DNA from: Falciphora oryzae
Taxonomy: Eukaryota > Ascomycota > Sordariomycetes > Magnaporthales > Magnaporthaceae
Direction: 5' to 3'
Assembly: GCA_000733355.1 (NCBI GenBank)
Contig: JNVV01000014.1
Coordinates: forward strand, 753,905-817,904
Length of the DNA: 64,000 nt
In this document: in pieces, positions 43,955 through 56,141 of the stretch
Numbering within the stretch: the stretch's first letter is position 1
Layout: every line of letters begins with the position of its first letter
Program-made: the position numbers and the translations under genes
The notes under the pieces: generated by a model
The model's input: only the letters and a program-made list of their open reading frames with translations
What the model was told of the DNA's origin: nothing
Databases searched by the model: none

Positions 43955-46540
43955 ATGGACAAGTCGGGCTCGCAGGCCCGCGACAAGACGTCGAAGCGCA
44001 AGGCGTCAAGCAGCACGGACGATGTTGGGGGCGCCAGCGATGGTCTGCTTGGGCAGGGGGACGGACTGATGGCTTTCGGGGGCAGCTCAACTCACCCACC
44101 GCGCAAGAAAAGGGGCCGTCATGCAGCGGCGTGCGCGTCGTGTCACCGGCGGAAGCAGCGTGTACGGGTCCAGTGCCTCCTCCCGATGCCTCGGTGGATT
44201 GAGGGCTTTCACTGACACGGCGAATGGGCCAAACGGCGGCAGTGCGACGGCGCGCTGCCGTGCTTTAACTGCACGAGGAGGAATGTCGGGCCGTCATGCA
44301 CTTACACAGCCGGCCAGCCCAAGACGCCGCCCCCGGCGACGACGACGGCCGTGATTGATGCTTCGGCAGCGGGGCACAGGCTGGCTGTCGGCACTTTGCT
44401 GTCGGCTGCATCGGCGGACGACAGGGAGGGCTTACAGGGGCAGCGACAACAGCAGCAACAGCGACAGCAGCAACCTGTACTCTTGTGCGAAGGCCGAAAC
44501 GTCAGCCCTGCTCGTGATGTCAGAGGGTTGGACGCAGAGAGCGGAGCACAAACCCCGAGATCCCCTGCGGTCGGGACAGCGGACCAGGCCGGCGAGCCGC
44601 TCGTCGTCGGAGATCTGTACAGCAACCGTGACGCACGCGCCTTCTTCGGGTCGTCCTACTTCGGCCCGCAGGTGGCGGCCAAGATCATGTCAGCGCCAGT
44701 CGTCGATTTCGCGTCGGGGCTGCCGGCGGCGACGTCGGCAAAAAGGGACGACCTGGGCCCACCGTCGACCAGCGGCGGCAGCAGCAGCAGCGGCATCACA
44801 CACTCGTTCCGCGACGAGGGCGGGCCGTTCTCGCAGATCTGGGACCTGCTGGGAATCCTGCCGCGGCGCAAGGCAACCGTGGACCGCCTGGCCGGGTGCT
44901 TCCTCTCGGAGCTGAACTGGGCCATCGACGCGGTGCAGCCGGCCGATTTCCGCGAGAAGTACGAGGCCTTCTGGGCGCGCAAGTTTGGCGGCGACGACTT
45001 CAGCACGGTGGACCTGCGGTGGCTGTCGCTGCTGCTGATTGTGCTTGCGTTCGGCGTGCTGCTCGACTGCCCGCGGCCGCGGAATCGGGATGCACAGAAG
45101 GGCGTGCAGGAGAGCTCGCTGCGCTTCTACTGGGCAGCCCGACGAGCGTGAGTCCTGTGACGCAGTCAGTCCATTCCGGCTGGAGCCCATAGGTGATTGC
45201 TGATTGGCTACAACAGGATCGTGATATCACCAACCTTTTACGGCGAGTCCATCGACCTCGTGCGCGCGGGCGTGCTGGTGACGCGCTACCTGATCTGGTC
45301 GCGGCGCGTGCCCGAGTCTTGGCTGACGACCAGCTTCGCGATGCGTATGGCGCAGGCGCAGGGCATGCATATCGACGGCAGCCGGTGGCGGCTGAGCCGG
45401 CAAAAGACCGAGACGCGGCGGCGGCTGTGGAGCCACCTGTACTGCCTCGATAAGACCATCGCGCTGGCCATCGGCCGGCCGTTCGCCATCGTCGACGCGC
45501 AGTGCCTGGTGCAGCTGGCGTCCAACGTGTTCCTCGACGACATGACTGAAGCTGAGGCCGAGGACGCGCCCGAGCAGCCGCTGTCGCAGCCGACGCTGAG
45601 CCTGGGCAACCGCCTAGCGCACGAGCTGGCCGTCATCGTGGGGCGCATCCAGGAGCGGTGCTTTGGGCTGTTTGCGCCCAGCTACGACGACACGGTGCTG
45701 CAGCTGGACGCGGACCTGGTGGCGTGGGAGCGGCGGCTGCCCTCGTACTTTGGCCTCGCTACTTCTCCCGACGTCGAGCTGGACAGGAGGCTTCCCTGGC
45801 TGCCGTGGGCGCGGCTGCGACTGCACGCGGCGTTCCACTTTGCACGCGTCACGCTGCACCGGCCCTTTCTGCTGCGACACAGCATCACGGACCGGTTCAG
45901 GGCGAGCCGCGAGGCGTGCATGTCGTCGGCCTGCGCAGACCTGGGGATGCGGCTGCGGTACCTGTCGCAGGGGCTGGCGGACCGCATGAAGTGGGCGCTG
46001 GGGCCGCACCACCTGTTCAACTCGGCGCTGGTGCTGGGAATCATTGCTGTTCGAGACCCGCACTCGAGGCGGTCGCGGGCGGTGCTGGAGGACCTGGCGG
46101 CCTACTGCGAGATGCAGCGCAACGACACGTGGGTCAACGAGTTCGCGCTGGCCGAGGTCAAGATTGTCGAGCTGTGCATCCGCAAGGCGAGGGGCATGAC
46201 GGGAAGGAGCGCCGCGGCACAACCACCTGAGAATGCCGTCATCCACGAGTCATCGCCCGCCCAGCGCCGCCGCCAGCCGCCGCAGCAGCCTCAGCCACCC
46301 ATGACTCCGAGCTTGGTTGTCAGCCCACAAACCCTGGTGAACCTGCCGCCCGACAGCCCGCCCAGCGTCGTGCCTGACCTTTTTGCTTTTGATCCTGCCC
46401 TCGGGCCAGGCCCACCCCCCATGGGAGGCGCCATGGCGTGGGACGACCAGCCCTTTTCCTTTGGCTTTCCCGAGACGGGCGACCTGATGCAGTGGGAGCA
46501 TGTGCTGAACTCGATCATGCAAGACCAGGGGGCGGCATAG
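43955..46540 (+). CDS. Zn2Cys6 fungal transcription factor
   Basis: Three exons: 43955-44161, 44243-45147 and 45217-46540 (introns 81 and 69 bp), 811 residues. After a basic stretch (PRKKRGRHAAA) comes the binuclear zinc cluster CASCHRRKQRCDGALPCFNC plus a sixth Cys eight residues later (CX2CX6CX5CX2CX8C); intron 1 splits it between Arg and the third Cys. A Gln-rich tract (GQRQQQQQRQQQP) follows. The central and C-terminal halves form a Fungal_trans middle-homology region (ARRAIVISPTFYGESIDLVRA, SRWRLSRQKTETRRRLW, ARVTLHRPFLL). The Pro/Gln-rich tail may be an activation domain. It acts in the nucleus on CGG-containing promoters. Its position, divergent from the ACS carrier and followed by a dicarboxylate carrier, suggests it controls these neighbours. 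Confidence 0.92.
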
Positions 46541-47040
46541 GGGGAGTTGACGTTGGTCAGGGTTACTCGCTAGAGAAAATACAAGTGGAGAGACAAGACA
46601 GTCTGCTATTCTCGGCTCCAAGCCTTGGAGCTCCCTACGCGAATCCGAGATGCATGCTTTGTCCCAACACGAAGAACATGAGCTCTCCATCGGCTGAAAC
46701 AGCACTGACAAAAGACAAACCCGGACGTTCGGCCACCGAGTCGACGCCATATCGAACCAAACAAAGGAATAGAACAAAGGACATCGCCCGCCGAGAGAAT
46801 GGTTGCGTGCCTTCCTGGCCTCGAGACTAAAAACTAGTTATGTATGGTACACTGTTATCGTCGGCCCGACTTGGGCCTGGTATAATGAATGCAGTCTATA
46901 GCAAGCACGCTGTGCGGAAATGAGTGATGATACAGAAAATGCAAAAGAAAGGTTTTGTTCTAGAAGGCTTCATGTCGAGAAGGGAAGTTTGGTGCGAAGC
47001 TGATGTTGTAGCTGAGGTTGTCGAGATGGCAGATCTTCCA
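46541..47040. other. Convergent intergenic region
   Basis: 500 bp between the ends of the Zn2Cys6 gene and the dicarboxylate carrier gene. No frame or RNA was recognised. Confidence 0.5.
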
Positions 47041-48429
47041 TCAGTGGTCTTCCACGTCTTCGTCCCTCCCAGGATACATGATATCCTGCTTGATGACAGC
47101 CTTGACGTGGTGGTACAGGACGTAGAAGTAGGTCAGGAGCAGGAGGACAGACGCGCCGTTCGCAAAGAACAGCACTGCCTCACTTCTGAAGGCGTTGCCG
47201 AGCGAGATGGTGGCCAGGATGAAGCCCGTGTTGGGGAAGACCATGGCCCACCAGCCCAGATGGAAGTAGCGCGGCGGCGACCGGACGACGGCGATGAGGG
47301 CGATGAAGAACCACCAGAGGCTCAGGGCCCAGAGGAAGCCGCCGGCGATGATGGCAAGCACGCGGATCATGGCCTTCTCGCCCAGACCGTCGCCGTTGGG
47401 GTCGAACGCCTCGGGCAGGTTGTTGGCCATGCCGATCAGGGCCAGCGCCGTGAATGCCGGCGGGCCCACGCACATGAAGAGCCCCGGGCGGTGCTCCCGG
47501 TTGGGCAGGCCGGACTGCATTAGCCGGCCGACCATGTGCGCGTACATGAGGAACGACACCGAGATGCCGAGGCCCTGGCACGTCAGGCCGGCCACGATGA
47601 CGGGCACGGCCGCGATCTCGGGCTGCGTGGCGGCGATGACGGAGGCGATGGTGCCCGACAGCATGATGGGGAAGATGGGCAGGATCCAGGTGGGCATCAT
47701 GGTCTGCAGGCCGAAGCTGTGGGCGGCAAACACGTAGCTGTACTGCCCCACGGCCAGGACGAGGGTGGCGATGACGTAGAGCCAGTACGTGGCCTGGATG
47801 GCCCAGTTGAGGGTGGCGTCGTCGGGCGGGATGGCGTAGCGGTGCGTGCTGGTGATGATGGTGGCGGTGGCCAGGAAGAAGGTGGGGAAGAAGAAGCCCT
47901 CACGCGGGTGGCTGAGCGAGCGCGTGAAGTCTCCGCGGTGCAGGATGAAGCGGGTGAAGATGGCGAGGACCACGAAAGAGAAGATGGCAAGGTTGATGGC
48001 GTAGACGACGGTGCCGATCTCGCGGAGCCCCGTGAACTGGTGCGGCTGCGCGTGCATGAGCAGCGACAGCCCGCCGGTGCTCATGGGCAGAGTGAACCAT
48101 GCCCAGGTGAAGTGGTGCAGCCGCTGCTTCCATTTGAGCTTGGGCCTGTTGACGTCGTAGGGGTCACCGTGCGAGGCCTCGTGCTTGCTCTTGCCCTCCT
48201 TGCCACCCTCGAGGTCCACACTCCGGTCCGAAAGCGTCTCTGCCGTGCTGGCCGCATCGAAGAGGTTTCTGGGTGCCGGCTGCGGCGCCGGGCGTGAGGT
48301 GTTGGTTGGGTAGGTCGCCCTGTATCCGTGGAGGGAGTTCCGGGGAGAGGAGGGTAGGCTGCGGCCTGGTAGTTGGTCCTCACTGGATCCAAGAGGGTAG
48401 GCGCCTCCGTGGGTGTTTGTGGGAGCCAT
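47041..48429 (-). CDS. C4-dicarboxylate/malic acid transporter (TDT / SLAC1 family)
   Basis: Intronless, 462 residues from ATG 48429 (the only in-frame ATG before the membrane region). A polar N-terminus of about 100 residues leads to ten membrane segments. The first reads WAWFTLPMSTGGLSLLM, the usual opening of Mae1-type malate/fumarate carriers, and later segments give FVVLAIFTRFILH and MYAHMVGRLMQSGLP. Mae1-type proteins are proton-coupled uptake or efflux carriers for malate, succinate and fumarate at the plasma membrane; the SLAC1 branch includes anion channels and sulfite exporters, so substrate is not certain. Convergent with the Zn2Cys6 gene. Upstream DNA is gene-free. Confidence 0.9.
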   Translation of the reverse strand: MAPTNTHGGAYPLGSSEDQLPGRSLPSSPRNSLHGYRATYPTNTSRPAPQPAPRNLFDAASTAETLSDRSVDLEGGKEGKSKHEASHGDPYDVNRPKLKWKQRLHHFTWAWFTLPMSTGGLSLLMHAQPHQFTGLREIGTVVYAINLAIFSFVVLAIFTRFILHRGDFTRSLSHPREGFFFPTFFLATATIITSTHRYAIPPDDATLNWAIQATYWLYVIATLVLAVGQYSYVFAAHSFGLQTMMPTWILPIFPIMLSGTIASVIAATQPEIAAVPVIVAGLTCQGLGISVSFLMYAHMVGRLMQSGLPNREHRPGLFMCVGPPAFTALALIGMANNLPEAFDPNGDGLGEKAMIRVLAIIAGGFLWALSLWWFFIALIAVVRSPPRYFHLGWWAMVFPNTGFILATISLGNAFRSEAVLFFANGASVLLLLTYFYVLYHHVKAVIKQDIMYPGRDEDVEDH

Positions 48430-51400
48430 GTTGTCTGGAGAGAAAGAAGAAAAAAGGAAGCAAAAGGGTGGGTGTGTGCTTGCGGGCACAGAGTGAAACG
48501 CGGCCCGGCCGATGGAAAGAAACGTCAAGAGAGGGTCGAGTGAATGGGAGCCAAGCCAAGAAGGAAACACGGTCTCAGATTGGGAGATGCCAGCACCTAA
48601 TAAACAGGTCCAGAGAAGCTGGTGCTATCTCGTCGGGTGTCGAGGGCCTTGGCCTGGATACTTATTAGGCTCGACAGATCGGCTGCTCGCTGCTCTTGGT
48701 CGAGTCGTCAACCCTGCCGCTCATCTCTTATCCCAGCACGGCTGGCGATATGTTGGCAGCGAAGATCAGGGCTTGGCCTCCGATTGGATGCCATGCAGCT
48801 GTATGGGACAGCATGCCACAGCACGGCAAGAGACTGATGGAACCGAGCGCGAAGTGATTCAGTCACCGGTGTCGGACCCATCTGGGATGAAGCAGCGGAC
48901 ATGCAGGCCTCACAGTCGGGTATCAGCCTCAAGGTGGGCCCCTCGGAGGGCGTGTCGATTCAGAAGGTATCCCTGTCTGGCGGCAGAGGGCGGTGGGTCT
49001 TTTTGGGAAAAGGTAGGACAAGCCGACGCCGGCCATGGGTGTTGCTGTTTCCGGGTGTCGTTGATAGGAGACGGTGCCAATTGCACAAGCACGACGCGGC
49101 AATGCCATTCCCACAATTGCCATCAGATCCACAATTCCCATAGGCTGTCTTGGCGCCCCAGGGGAGGGTTGGCTGCCGGGGTGGGGCGGCTTGGCTGGCG
49201 TGGCTGTTGTCTCTGTTTCGGTGATGCACCTTTTTTTCCTGTCGCTTCGGTCAGTGCGGACAGAGCAGTCGTTTCCGTCTCGCATGGACGGACGCGGTGA
49301 GCCGTCCTTTGTTTGGCGGCGGCTGCTGCTGCACGCACTACGCATGACCGCGAAAAGGGACGAAGGGCGTCGTCTGGTCGGGGAGTTTTGCGATCGACAC
49401 GGCGGCTTGCTTGTTTCTCGAAGGCCCGACGAGGGCCCGACAAGGAGTGAAACCCACGGAGCCCACATCGGTCGAAAAACAATCGGGCCTTTGGGCAGCG
49501 ACAAATTTCGACGACGTAGCAGCACGCTCTGGGAAAGATAGGGCGATGTGGGACTTGCAAGCGGGAGAAAAGGTTTTTTTTTTTTTTTTCTTTTTCTTCT
49601 TCTTTTTCTTGCTGTAGATCTCCCTGCCCGGGTACGGAAATGAGGTTGCGTGAGGATGGGACCACGGGAAGCCTGACGACGGCATGGTGGTATTTTCTTT
49701 GTTTCCATCGTTGATTTCCCCCTCCAGTGTTAGTGCGTCAGTGGCACAGCCAAGTGCCCGCCTACCCGCCCTCCCGCCTTAACGTGCATTGCATTTCCTC
49801 TCCCAGATGCGCAACCATACTGGAGCATGCGGCTCTACAGGATTCCCATTCGCATTCCCAGAACCATCCATTCCCTCTTCTCCTGCCAAGCACCAAAACA
49901 AGCAAAAAAAGCCAAACGAGTGGGGCCAGGGCCTGCAGAGCGGTACACGGTGCATTTCGTCGCAGCAAAATGCCCGCGATTACTGTGTCCAAGTGGCTGA
50001 GCGGTTGCCGGGAAGCGGGTCCCGCAAGCTTAACTGGACCCAGCGGCAGGGGTGGCCCTGTCTGTCTGTTTCGCTGCGGCGGACTTGCCCGGCGGCTCCT
50101 TGGCCCGCCAAGACCTGCTTCCGACACGCCACCATGCTTGATGGTGCTTGCTCTCCTGGCCGAGGCCGCCCCTCGATGACTCGGCTGTCGATCTTGGGGC
50201 GCAGAATCGGCGAACCTGCATTGGCGCTTCGCAAACCTGCGTTGGTGCTCGCTCTGTCTTGCCTGTCCTGCCTGTCGACGTGCCTGTCTGTAAGCCGCAT
50301 GCGCCCATCCCTCCCTGCCAGCAGACGCCAGAGAGTCAAGCTTGGCTTGAGCGTCAACTTTAGGCACTTCCCCCGCAGCCCTGGGACGGACCCCTGGTTT
50401 GCTCGGTAGCCACATGCAAGCGGCTCTCCAATCTATCCACGACACGACGTCCTGTCTGCCATGCTCCGTCACATTCACCCCCTTAAAATATCAGCCTTTT
50501 GTTTCGTCTCCTTTTTTTTCTTTTTCACCGTTGCAACCAACCGGGAGCGCTTGCCGCAGCGGCCGCCAGCGGCCATGCTGTGGATCCCAACAAAAGAAGA
50601 CGGATTCTTCCGATTACGACGCTCCGGCACCGGCTGTGCGCTCCTATCTGCCCGGCCCGCCCGGCAGAAACACGACTGGCGGTTCGCTGCCTTCGACTGA
50701 TGATCTGGAACACTGCCTCGTACCCACCGACCGGACCCCCACCGCTTGGCTTGACGTGTCTTTCCTGCTGCCGGCACTTCCCCTTCTCGAGATCTTCTCT
50801 GCTCTTTTTCTGCGACGTGATGTGCATCTACGGTGGATCCAACCATTGTTGCATGCCAGGCCGAGCCACTCGCCAAGGGCGCAAGGGAACCCCGTCGCCA
50901 GCTCGAGGGCACACAGCTTTGGCCAAGTTTGGTATACGTATAATTAACCGCTGCTGCCTTCAAGACGGTCGAGGCCGCGGCCGACTTTGCGACACGACTC
51001 ATCCGGTTCCCGATCTTTCCCTGGTCTTAGCGTCAATTTCTTTTTGCTAGATATGGCAGTTAAGCAAAACCACAGCCGGCTGCCCCATCCGCCGGCGCCC
51101 TTCTCCTCGCGACTGGCTCTTTGGCTACCCCAATCATCCAAGGCAGCACCATTGGTGAGTAAGTACAGCCGGAACCGGGCTGCTGGGGCTTGGGGCAAGC
51201 TTGACCCGGGGCCGGACATGTGTTGTGCTGGCAGTCCCCGTCACCATCGTCCGCGCGGGGGAGATGTGAAAAAGTATCGTAAAGGCAGTCCCTCCCACTT
51301 GGATACCCAATCAATCGGCATGGAAGTTCGGTAATCAAAAACTAGATGCCGCGAGCTATCTCGCAGTCAGGCGCCAGTGAATGAATTGTTGCAATCCGCA

Positions 51401-52085
51401 AGTTGCTGTTGCTCGCCAAATTTCCATTTCAAGGCAGCGTCCTAAAGACCCCGCCAGATACGACACTGTCCGACCTGTGGTGATGGAGACGCCAGTGCCT
51501 CTCTAAGTTCGGCCCACTTCTTAAGATTGGGACTTTTTTTGGGAGCAATTATGGGAGGGCAAGCATAATGCCAGCAACAAAGGCGGTTTAGGGAGGCAAC
51601 CTCATTCCTTACAAGCTCGATGCACCACCCGTCCTGGTCCAATGGGCCCAGGACTCCGAGTTCTCGCGCACGGCTGCCATGCGCAGGGTTTGGAGGCCGC
51701 CCCCCTGGTGAACGCGATGATGAGCGTGTTGGACATGGCAAAGTTACGTTGGAAGGCGTGCTTCGGTGTTGTCCGTGATCTTGGACTAGGCTCGAGGGCA
51801 AGGCAATGAAAGCATAGAAATGAGGAAGTGAAGGCCATTGACTACTTAACTTGTCAAGCAGAGTCCAGGACACAGGCCGCGCAACGGGTGCGCCTGAAGC
51901 AGAGCAAGACGATGCAGAGGTAGGACATTTCACTGCAGAGCAGGGTGTGACGTCACTCGCGGGCGAGAAATGATGAACCAGTGTGTTCCCGCATTCTTTT
52001 CTGGCAAAAAGTCTGGGCAGCATGGCAAGCGATGAAAATTCCCTGCGAGGTAAAATGCAAATGCGTCCAAAAGAATTTGGAAAGT
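48430..52085. other. Long gene-free stretch (3.7 kb)
   Basis: No recognisable gene. It holds a T16 run (49574-49589) continuing as a polypyrimidine tract to about 49613. A minus-strand frame of 193 codons (51442-52023) has no recognised domain and no supporting context, so it is not called. Confidence 0.45.
52069..52072 (-). terminator. RNA polymerase III terminator of tRNA-Ser
   Basis: Four T residues on the coding strand, 14 nt past the mature 3' end, the usual minimal pol III stop. Confidence 0.65.
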
Positions 52086-52166
52086 CGACAACGACAGGAT
52101 TCGAACCTGTGAGGGCGAACCCATATGATTTCTAGTCATACCCTTTAACCACTCAGGCACGTTGCC
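52086..52166 (-). tRNA. tRNA-Ser, anticodon AGA
   Basis: An 81-nt cloverleaf with acceptor stem GGCAACG/CGTTGTC (one G-U), discriminator G, a five-pair anticodon stem TATGA/TCATA and loop CTAGAAA (anticodon AGA, reading UCU). A long variable arm (TGGGTTCGCCC) and B box GGTTCGAATCC (complement at 52097-52107) mark it as a class II serine tRNA. It has no intron. A TTTT pol III terminator lies at 52069-52072 on the coding strand. It decodes UCU and, with A34 to inosine, UCC/UCA codons. Confidence 0.95.
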
Positions 52167-52875
52167 AAGGAACTGTGGGGGACGGTGGTGGGGAGCACAT
52201 TGTCAAGGTCCAGCGTCCTGCAGGCGACGCACACAGTTTCGACCAAGCTGCCTTCGTTCCACCAGTTGGATTTCTTGGTTCCCTTTTTTTAATGCAGTGG
52301 GGAAGTACTGCAAAACTTCCTAAGCGACGGTATTTACTCTTTTAATTGCTTCTTCGAGGTAGGATCTATTTGAGCAGTGCACGTGTGAATGGGTGTTTGC
52401 ATGATAGCGTCGCCACCTGCACCGACGTTCGCTGAATGGGGTCAGCCAGAATCTCATTGGGGAAAGCTGCCATCCGTCATCATTCGGACTGCAACGAGCT
52501 CGCATTCTCGTTGGAGCTGGCAAACAATGATGACAGGGCTCTCCGGGTTCGCTCGACCGACATCGTGGGTGGGCTGGCCAGCAGGCCAGCTGGTTGTGGA
52601 ATCTGTGGGAAGGGGAACACGATCTGGGGTTGCATCGAGAAGGACGCTGCAGGTTGGAAGAGGGTGTTCAGCAGCGATGTTTCTCGGGGTTACTCTCTTT
52701 TGGGTGTGCTGCATGCCAAGTGGCCTAGCTCCAACGGCTTTTCCAACCAACCATCGCCAGCAACAGAACAGGGTTGCCTTCAGCCGCACCGCTTGGCCTG
52801 GCTCCCTTTCTGGATAGGGAAAGATGCGATGTTGGCACACGACTTTATTCAAGAACCTGGGGCTCTTCCCTTTCT
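52167..52875. other. Gene-free spacer between tRNA-Ser and the broken glycoprotein gene
   Basis: No recognisable gene or RNA. The left end would hold upstream sequence of the tRNA gene. Confidence 0.5.
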
Positions 52876-54057
52876 ATGCTATTCCTTCATCCTCCCTGTC
52901 TCTTTCCATACGTCTCACTCGTAGAACCGTTGTCCTCCAGCAAACGTGAGACCAGCGTGCACAGCTTTTGCACCTCGTTCCTGTCCACCACCGCACCTGC
53001 CACTGCAACCGCCGCGATCCCGACATATCTGGCAAACTGCGGGCCGGCGTCGCAGATTTCGCGGCTCTTGAGCGCCTGTTCCTGCTTCTTGTCGTCTACT
53101 ACGAGCCCTACAACAAGAGATCCCACAACAACATGTCTCGGATCGGTCACCACCGTCACGCTCCCCGGCGCAACGTCGACATGCATGGCCACCACGATCA
53201 CGGAGAGTGCCCCTGGCTACACGGTGACTGCCCCTGGGTCGACTATCACGGAAACGGCTCCGGGAACGACAAAAACGGAGACAATCCCGGGACCCGAAAC
53301 GACGAAGACGGAGACCGCCCCGGGGTCGATCGTTACGGAAACAGCTCCAGCCTCGACCGTCACGGCCCCCGGAACAACATTCACAGTTCGGGGTCCAACC
53401 ACGACAGTGACAGCGCCAGCGCCAGTTCGCACCTGCACGCAGCCTCTTGCAGACCCGGGCTTCGAATTTATGCAACCGGCCCTCTACCCCTGGGGCATCG
53501 CGAGTAACGGGCCCGGGTGGGGGGTTGGGACAGCACCGTGTTGCAGATCGCGGAGCGGTCTGGCCCCCGTTTGCGGGTGGCCCGCATTCGGGCAGCGTCG
53601 CGATAGCTCTCCATATCGACAGCAGTGGCGGACCGGATAGCTTCTTTCGCCTGTATCAGCCCTTCAATCCTTGTCTTACCAGCGCGTCCTACCGTCAACG
53701 CTTGTGGTTTCGACCGACTCAATTTCTGCCGAAACCGTCACTTTTCGTGTTTCTATATACACGAACTCTATTGTTAGTCCTACCGCGGCACCCAGAGTCG
53801 CTTACACCTCGACGCAGACTGTTCCGGGCTTGACGGGCGCCGGCTGGGTCTTGGTCGAGTTTGGTGCTTGGGCGTCGGCGGACCAGACGACGGCAGTTGT
53901 GCACCTCGACCTTACCACGACCCGCCGGGACTATATAATCTGGGTGGATGACTTTACCTTATCCATGGGATGGAGGAGCAGTCGGTGGATGCAGCGCGGT
54001 TATTGGGTGAGGGAGCAGGGCAGGAAGAAAGTCAGGTCTGTAATGGCTACTGGATAG
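52876..54057 (+). pseudogene. Decayed gene for a threonine-rich secreted glycoprotein
   Basis: A single long frame from ATG 52876 (MLFLHPPCLFPYVSLV, weak signal-like, then a Kex2-type KR) encodes FCTSFLS, AIPTYLANCGPASQISRLLSACSCF and Thr/Pro repeats of the TVTAPG / TETAPG type (about 53190-53420), as in secreted Thr-rich proteins of Sordariomycetes. After ADPGFEF...YPWGIASNGPGW the family-like C-terminal part (STVLQIAERSG, SGSVAIALHIDSSGGPDSFFRLYQPF, VTFRVSIYTNSIV, FGAWASADQTTAVVHLDL, YIIWVDDFTL) continues in three different frames, shifting near 53520, 53560 and 53700-53745. No canonical introns explain this, so the gene looks inactivated. The exact original start is uncertain. Confidence 0.6.
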
Positions 54058-54104
54058 GTCGATAATAATGGAGCTACATGAAGACGGGAGCCGCCGCGTG
54101 TCCT

Positions 54105-56141
54105 TTACGAGTCCACAGCCCAGCGGGTGCAGAACCTCCGCACAGCCTTTCCCTTCCAGTACAGCACACAGCCAAGCAGGCCAAAGAAAGCGATGATGCC
54201 GGCATAAATGCCGTACACGTTGGGCGCGCCGATGCGCGCAATGTAGTCGACAGTGCCGTTGCTCACGCCGAAGCTGACGAGGCCGCGGGTGACGGGAATG
54301 ACGACGAGAATGGCGCCGGCACGGCGCGGGTAGGCGTCAATCAGATACGTGGTGCCAGCCGTGCTCGCCGCCAGAAGGATGTACAAGTACGCGTCGACGG
54401 TGAAGGCGATGGCCATCCAGTGGAAGCGCGACGGGTCGGCGAGCACAAAACCGTACATGCCCGTCAGCAGCACCGCGAGCAGCACGGGCAGGATCATGGT
54501 CAGCAGCCGCCGCTCAGGCTCGTGCACTCCGCGTCGACGGCGGGCCAGCCACTTGATGGCGGCGTCGCCAGCGGTGCCGACCAGGGGAACTGCGATGAGC
54601 GCGACGGCAATCTGACCCAGCTGGATCAGCGACACCGAGGTGGGTGCCCAGTTGTAGGGGGGCGAGACGAGGGCGGTCGCGTATGTAATTTGGATGGCGA
54701 TGTCGGCGCCCATGATGAGGCCGTTGAAGGCAGCGACCCAGAGAACGTTGGGGAACCAGAAGACGGAGCAGATCTCGCGTCCCGTCCGGAGCGCCGACGC
54801 CCAGTTGGGCTTCTTCACGAAGACGCGCATGTCCGAGGCCCAGGTGCGCGGCGGGTAGCGATCCAGATCCAGCGGTCGCTCGTCTTCGGTCGTGAGGGTG
54901 GCGAAGTGCGTCTGGCGGGTTGGGGTTTGAGCCTGCAGTCCAGGGTTTTGCTGGCGCTGGTCGATGGACTGGATTATGTGGGTGGCGCTGGAAGGACTGG
55001 CGGGCGGGCTCCCGGGCAAAGTCGACGTCGCATTTGGGTCCTCGCAGTCCTCGGGTGACTTGTACGACGAGCCAGCGCCAATATAGGACTCGATGGGCCG
55101 GTCGTAGGCCGTCTCGGGCACAAAGACGATGGTCAGGACGCAGGCGAGGCCGGCCAAGGCAACAAAAATCCAGTACCAGGCGCGCCAACCCACCGAGGCG
55201 GCGACGTAGGAGCAGGCAATGACCAGGGACGAGTTGAGGATGACCTGGATGGAGCTCAGCCACTGCAGGACGCGGGCGCGCTGGTGCAAGAAGTAGATGT
55301 CCTGCACCATGAGCAGCACCAGGGCCTCGCACTGGGCGGCGCTGAGGGCGGCGAGGCAGCGGGCACCTAGGTGCCAGTAGAAGTTCTGGTTCGTCGCGCA
55401 CAGGATGGCCGACAGCACCAGCAGGAAGGTCGAGCCGAGCATGACGGGGCGACGGCCGACGGCGACAGCCAGGGGCATGGAGACGATGTTGCCGACGCCG
55501 AGGAGCAGGTTCGGGTAGGTCAGCAGCCCCGAGATCTGCGACTCGGTTATTCCCGCCTCCTCATACTCGGGCTTGATGAAGACGATGAGAGCGCCGAGCG
55601 CGGTCACGAGTGTCAAGCCAGACACCGAGTCTTGCCGCAGCGACAGAGAGTCAGCAGGGAGCGAGATACTTGGAGCCGTTTTCTTGGCCTTGGCGGGGAT
55701 GAGGAGGAGAGGGACTTGTTCGTACAGAGAATCAATATCCCCGTCACGGCAGCTTTACGCCATTCTGAAAGATTGACGGGATCTGTGCGAGGAGGCGGTG
55801 GTGTTAGCGATAGAGGCAGAGCTTGGGGGACTCGTGACCAGATACGCGCGGGAGAAGAACATACCCCTCGGGTCCTGGGAGGGGGAGGGGATCAGCAGGA
55901 TGCTGTTGTCGCCGACCACCAGCTTGGTCGTGCCATCGAAGCAGTTGGCCGGGGCGTTGGTGATGGAGTTGCTTTCGTCCGACAGCTGGCTGGTGGCAGC
56001 TTCTCCAGCGTGCTTCTCTGCAGCCATCCTTGCAGCGCTGCTGGTCCGGGCGTGGGTTGACAGGAGCGGGGTCTGTTCGCCTGCGGGAGCGCGCAGCGAG
56101 CTTGGGCCCGCGCTCCCAGACGACGCAAACGGGGAGGCCAT
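54105..56141 (-). CDS. MFS transporter, drug:H+ antiporter (DHA1)-like
   Basis: Three exons on the minus strand: 56141-55865, 55782-55726 and 55630-54105 (introns 82 and 95 bp, both phase 1), 619 residues. A soluble N-terminus of about 100 residues ends in SQDPRDPVNLSEWRKAAVTGILILYSVSGLTLVTALGALIVF, which emerges only after joining the exons and fits the DPxNW-type entry of fungal DHA1 carriers. Twelve membrane segments are expected, with loop 2-3 VAVGRRPVMLGS and helix 5 WRAWYWIFVALAGLACVLTIVFVPETAY. A cytosolic loop of about 100 residues divides the halves. Such carriers export drugs or small molecules, or import polyamine-like cations; no substrate can be given. Confidence 0.88.

Noticed and set aside
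49980..50040. Serine/leucine-tRNA-like segment (CAAGTGGCTGAGCGGTTG)
   Set aside because: No acceptor stem or B box in the right position; only the resemblance to an A box is present.
51442..52023. 193-codon minus-strand frame near the tRNA
   Set aside because: No recognisable domain, poor codon bias, and no splicing or neighbour support.
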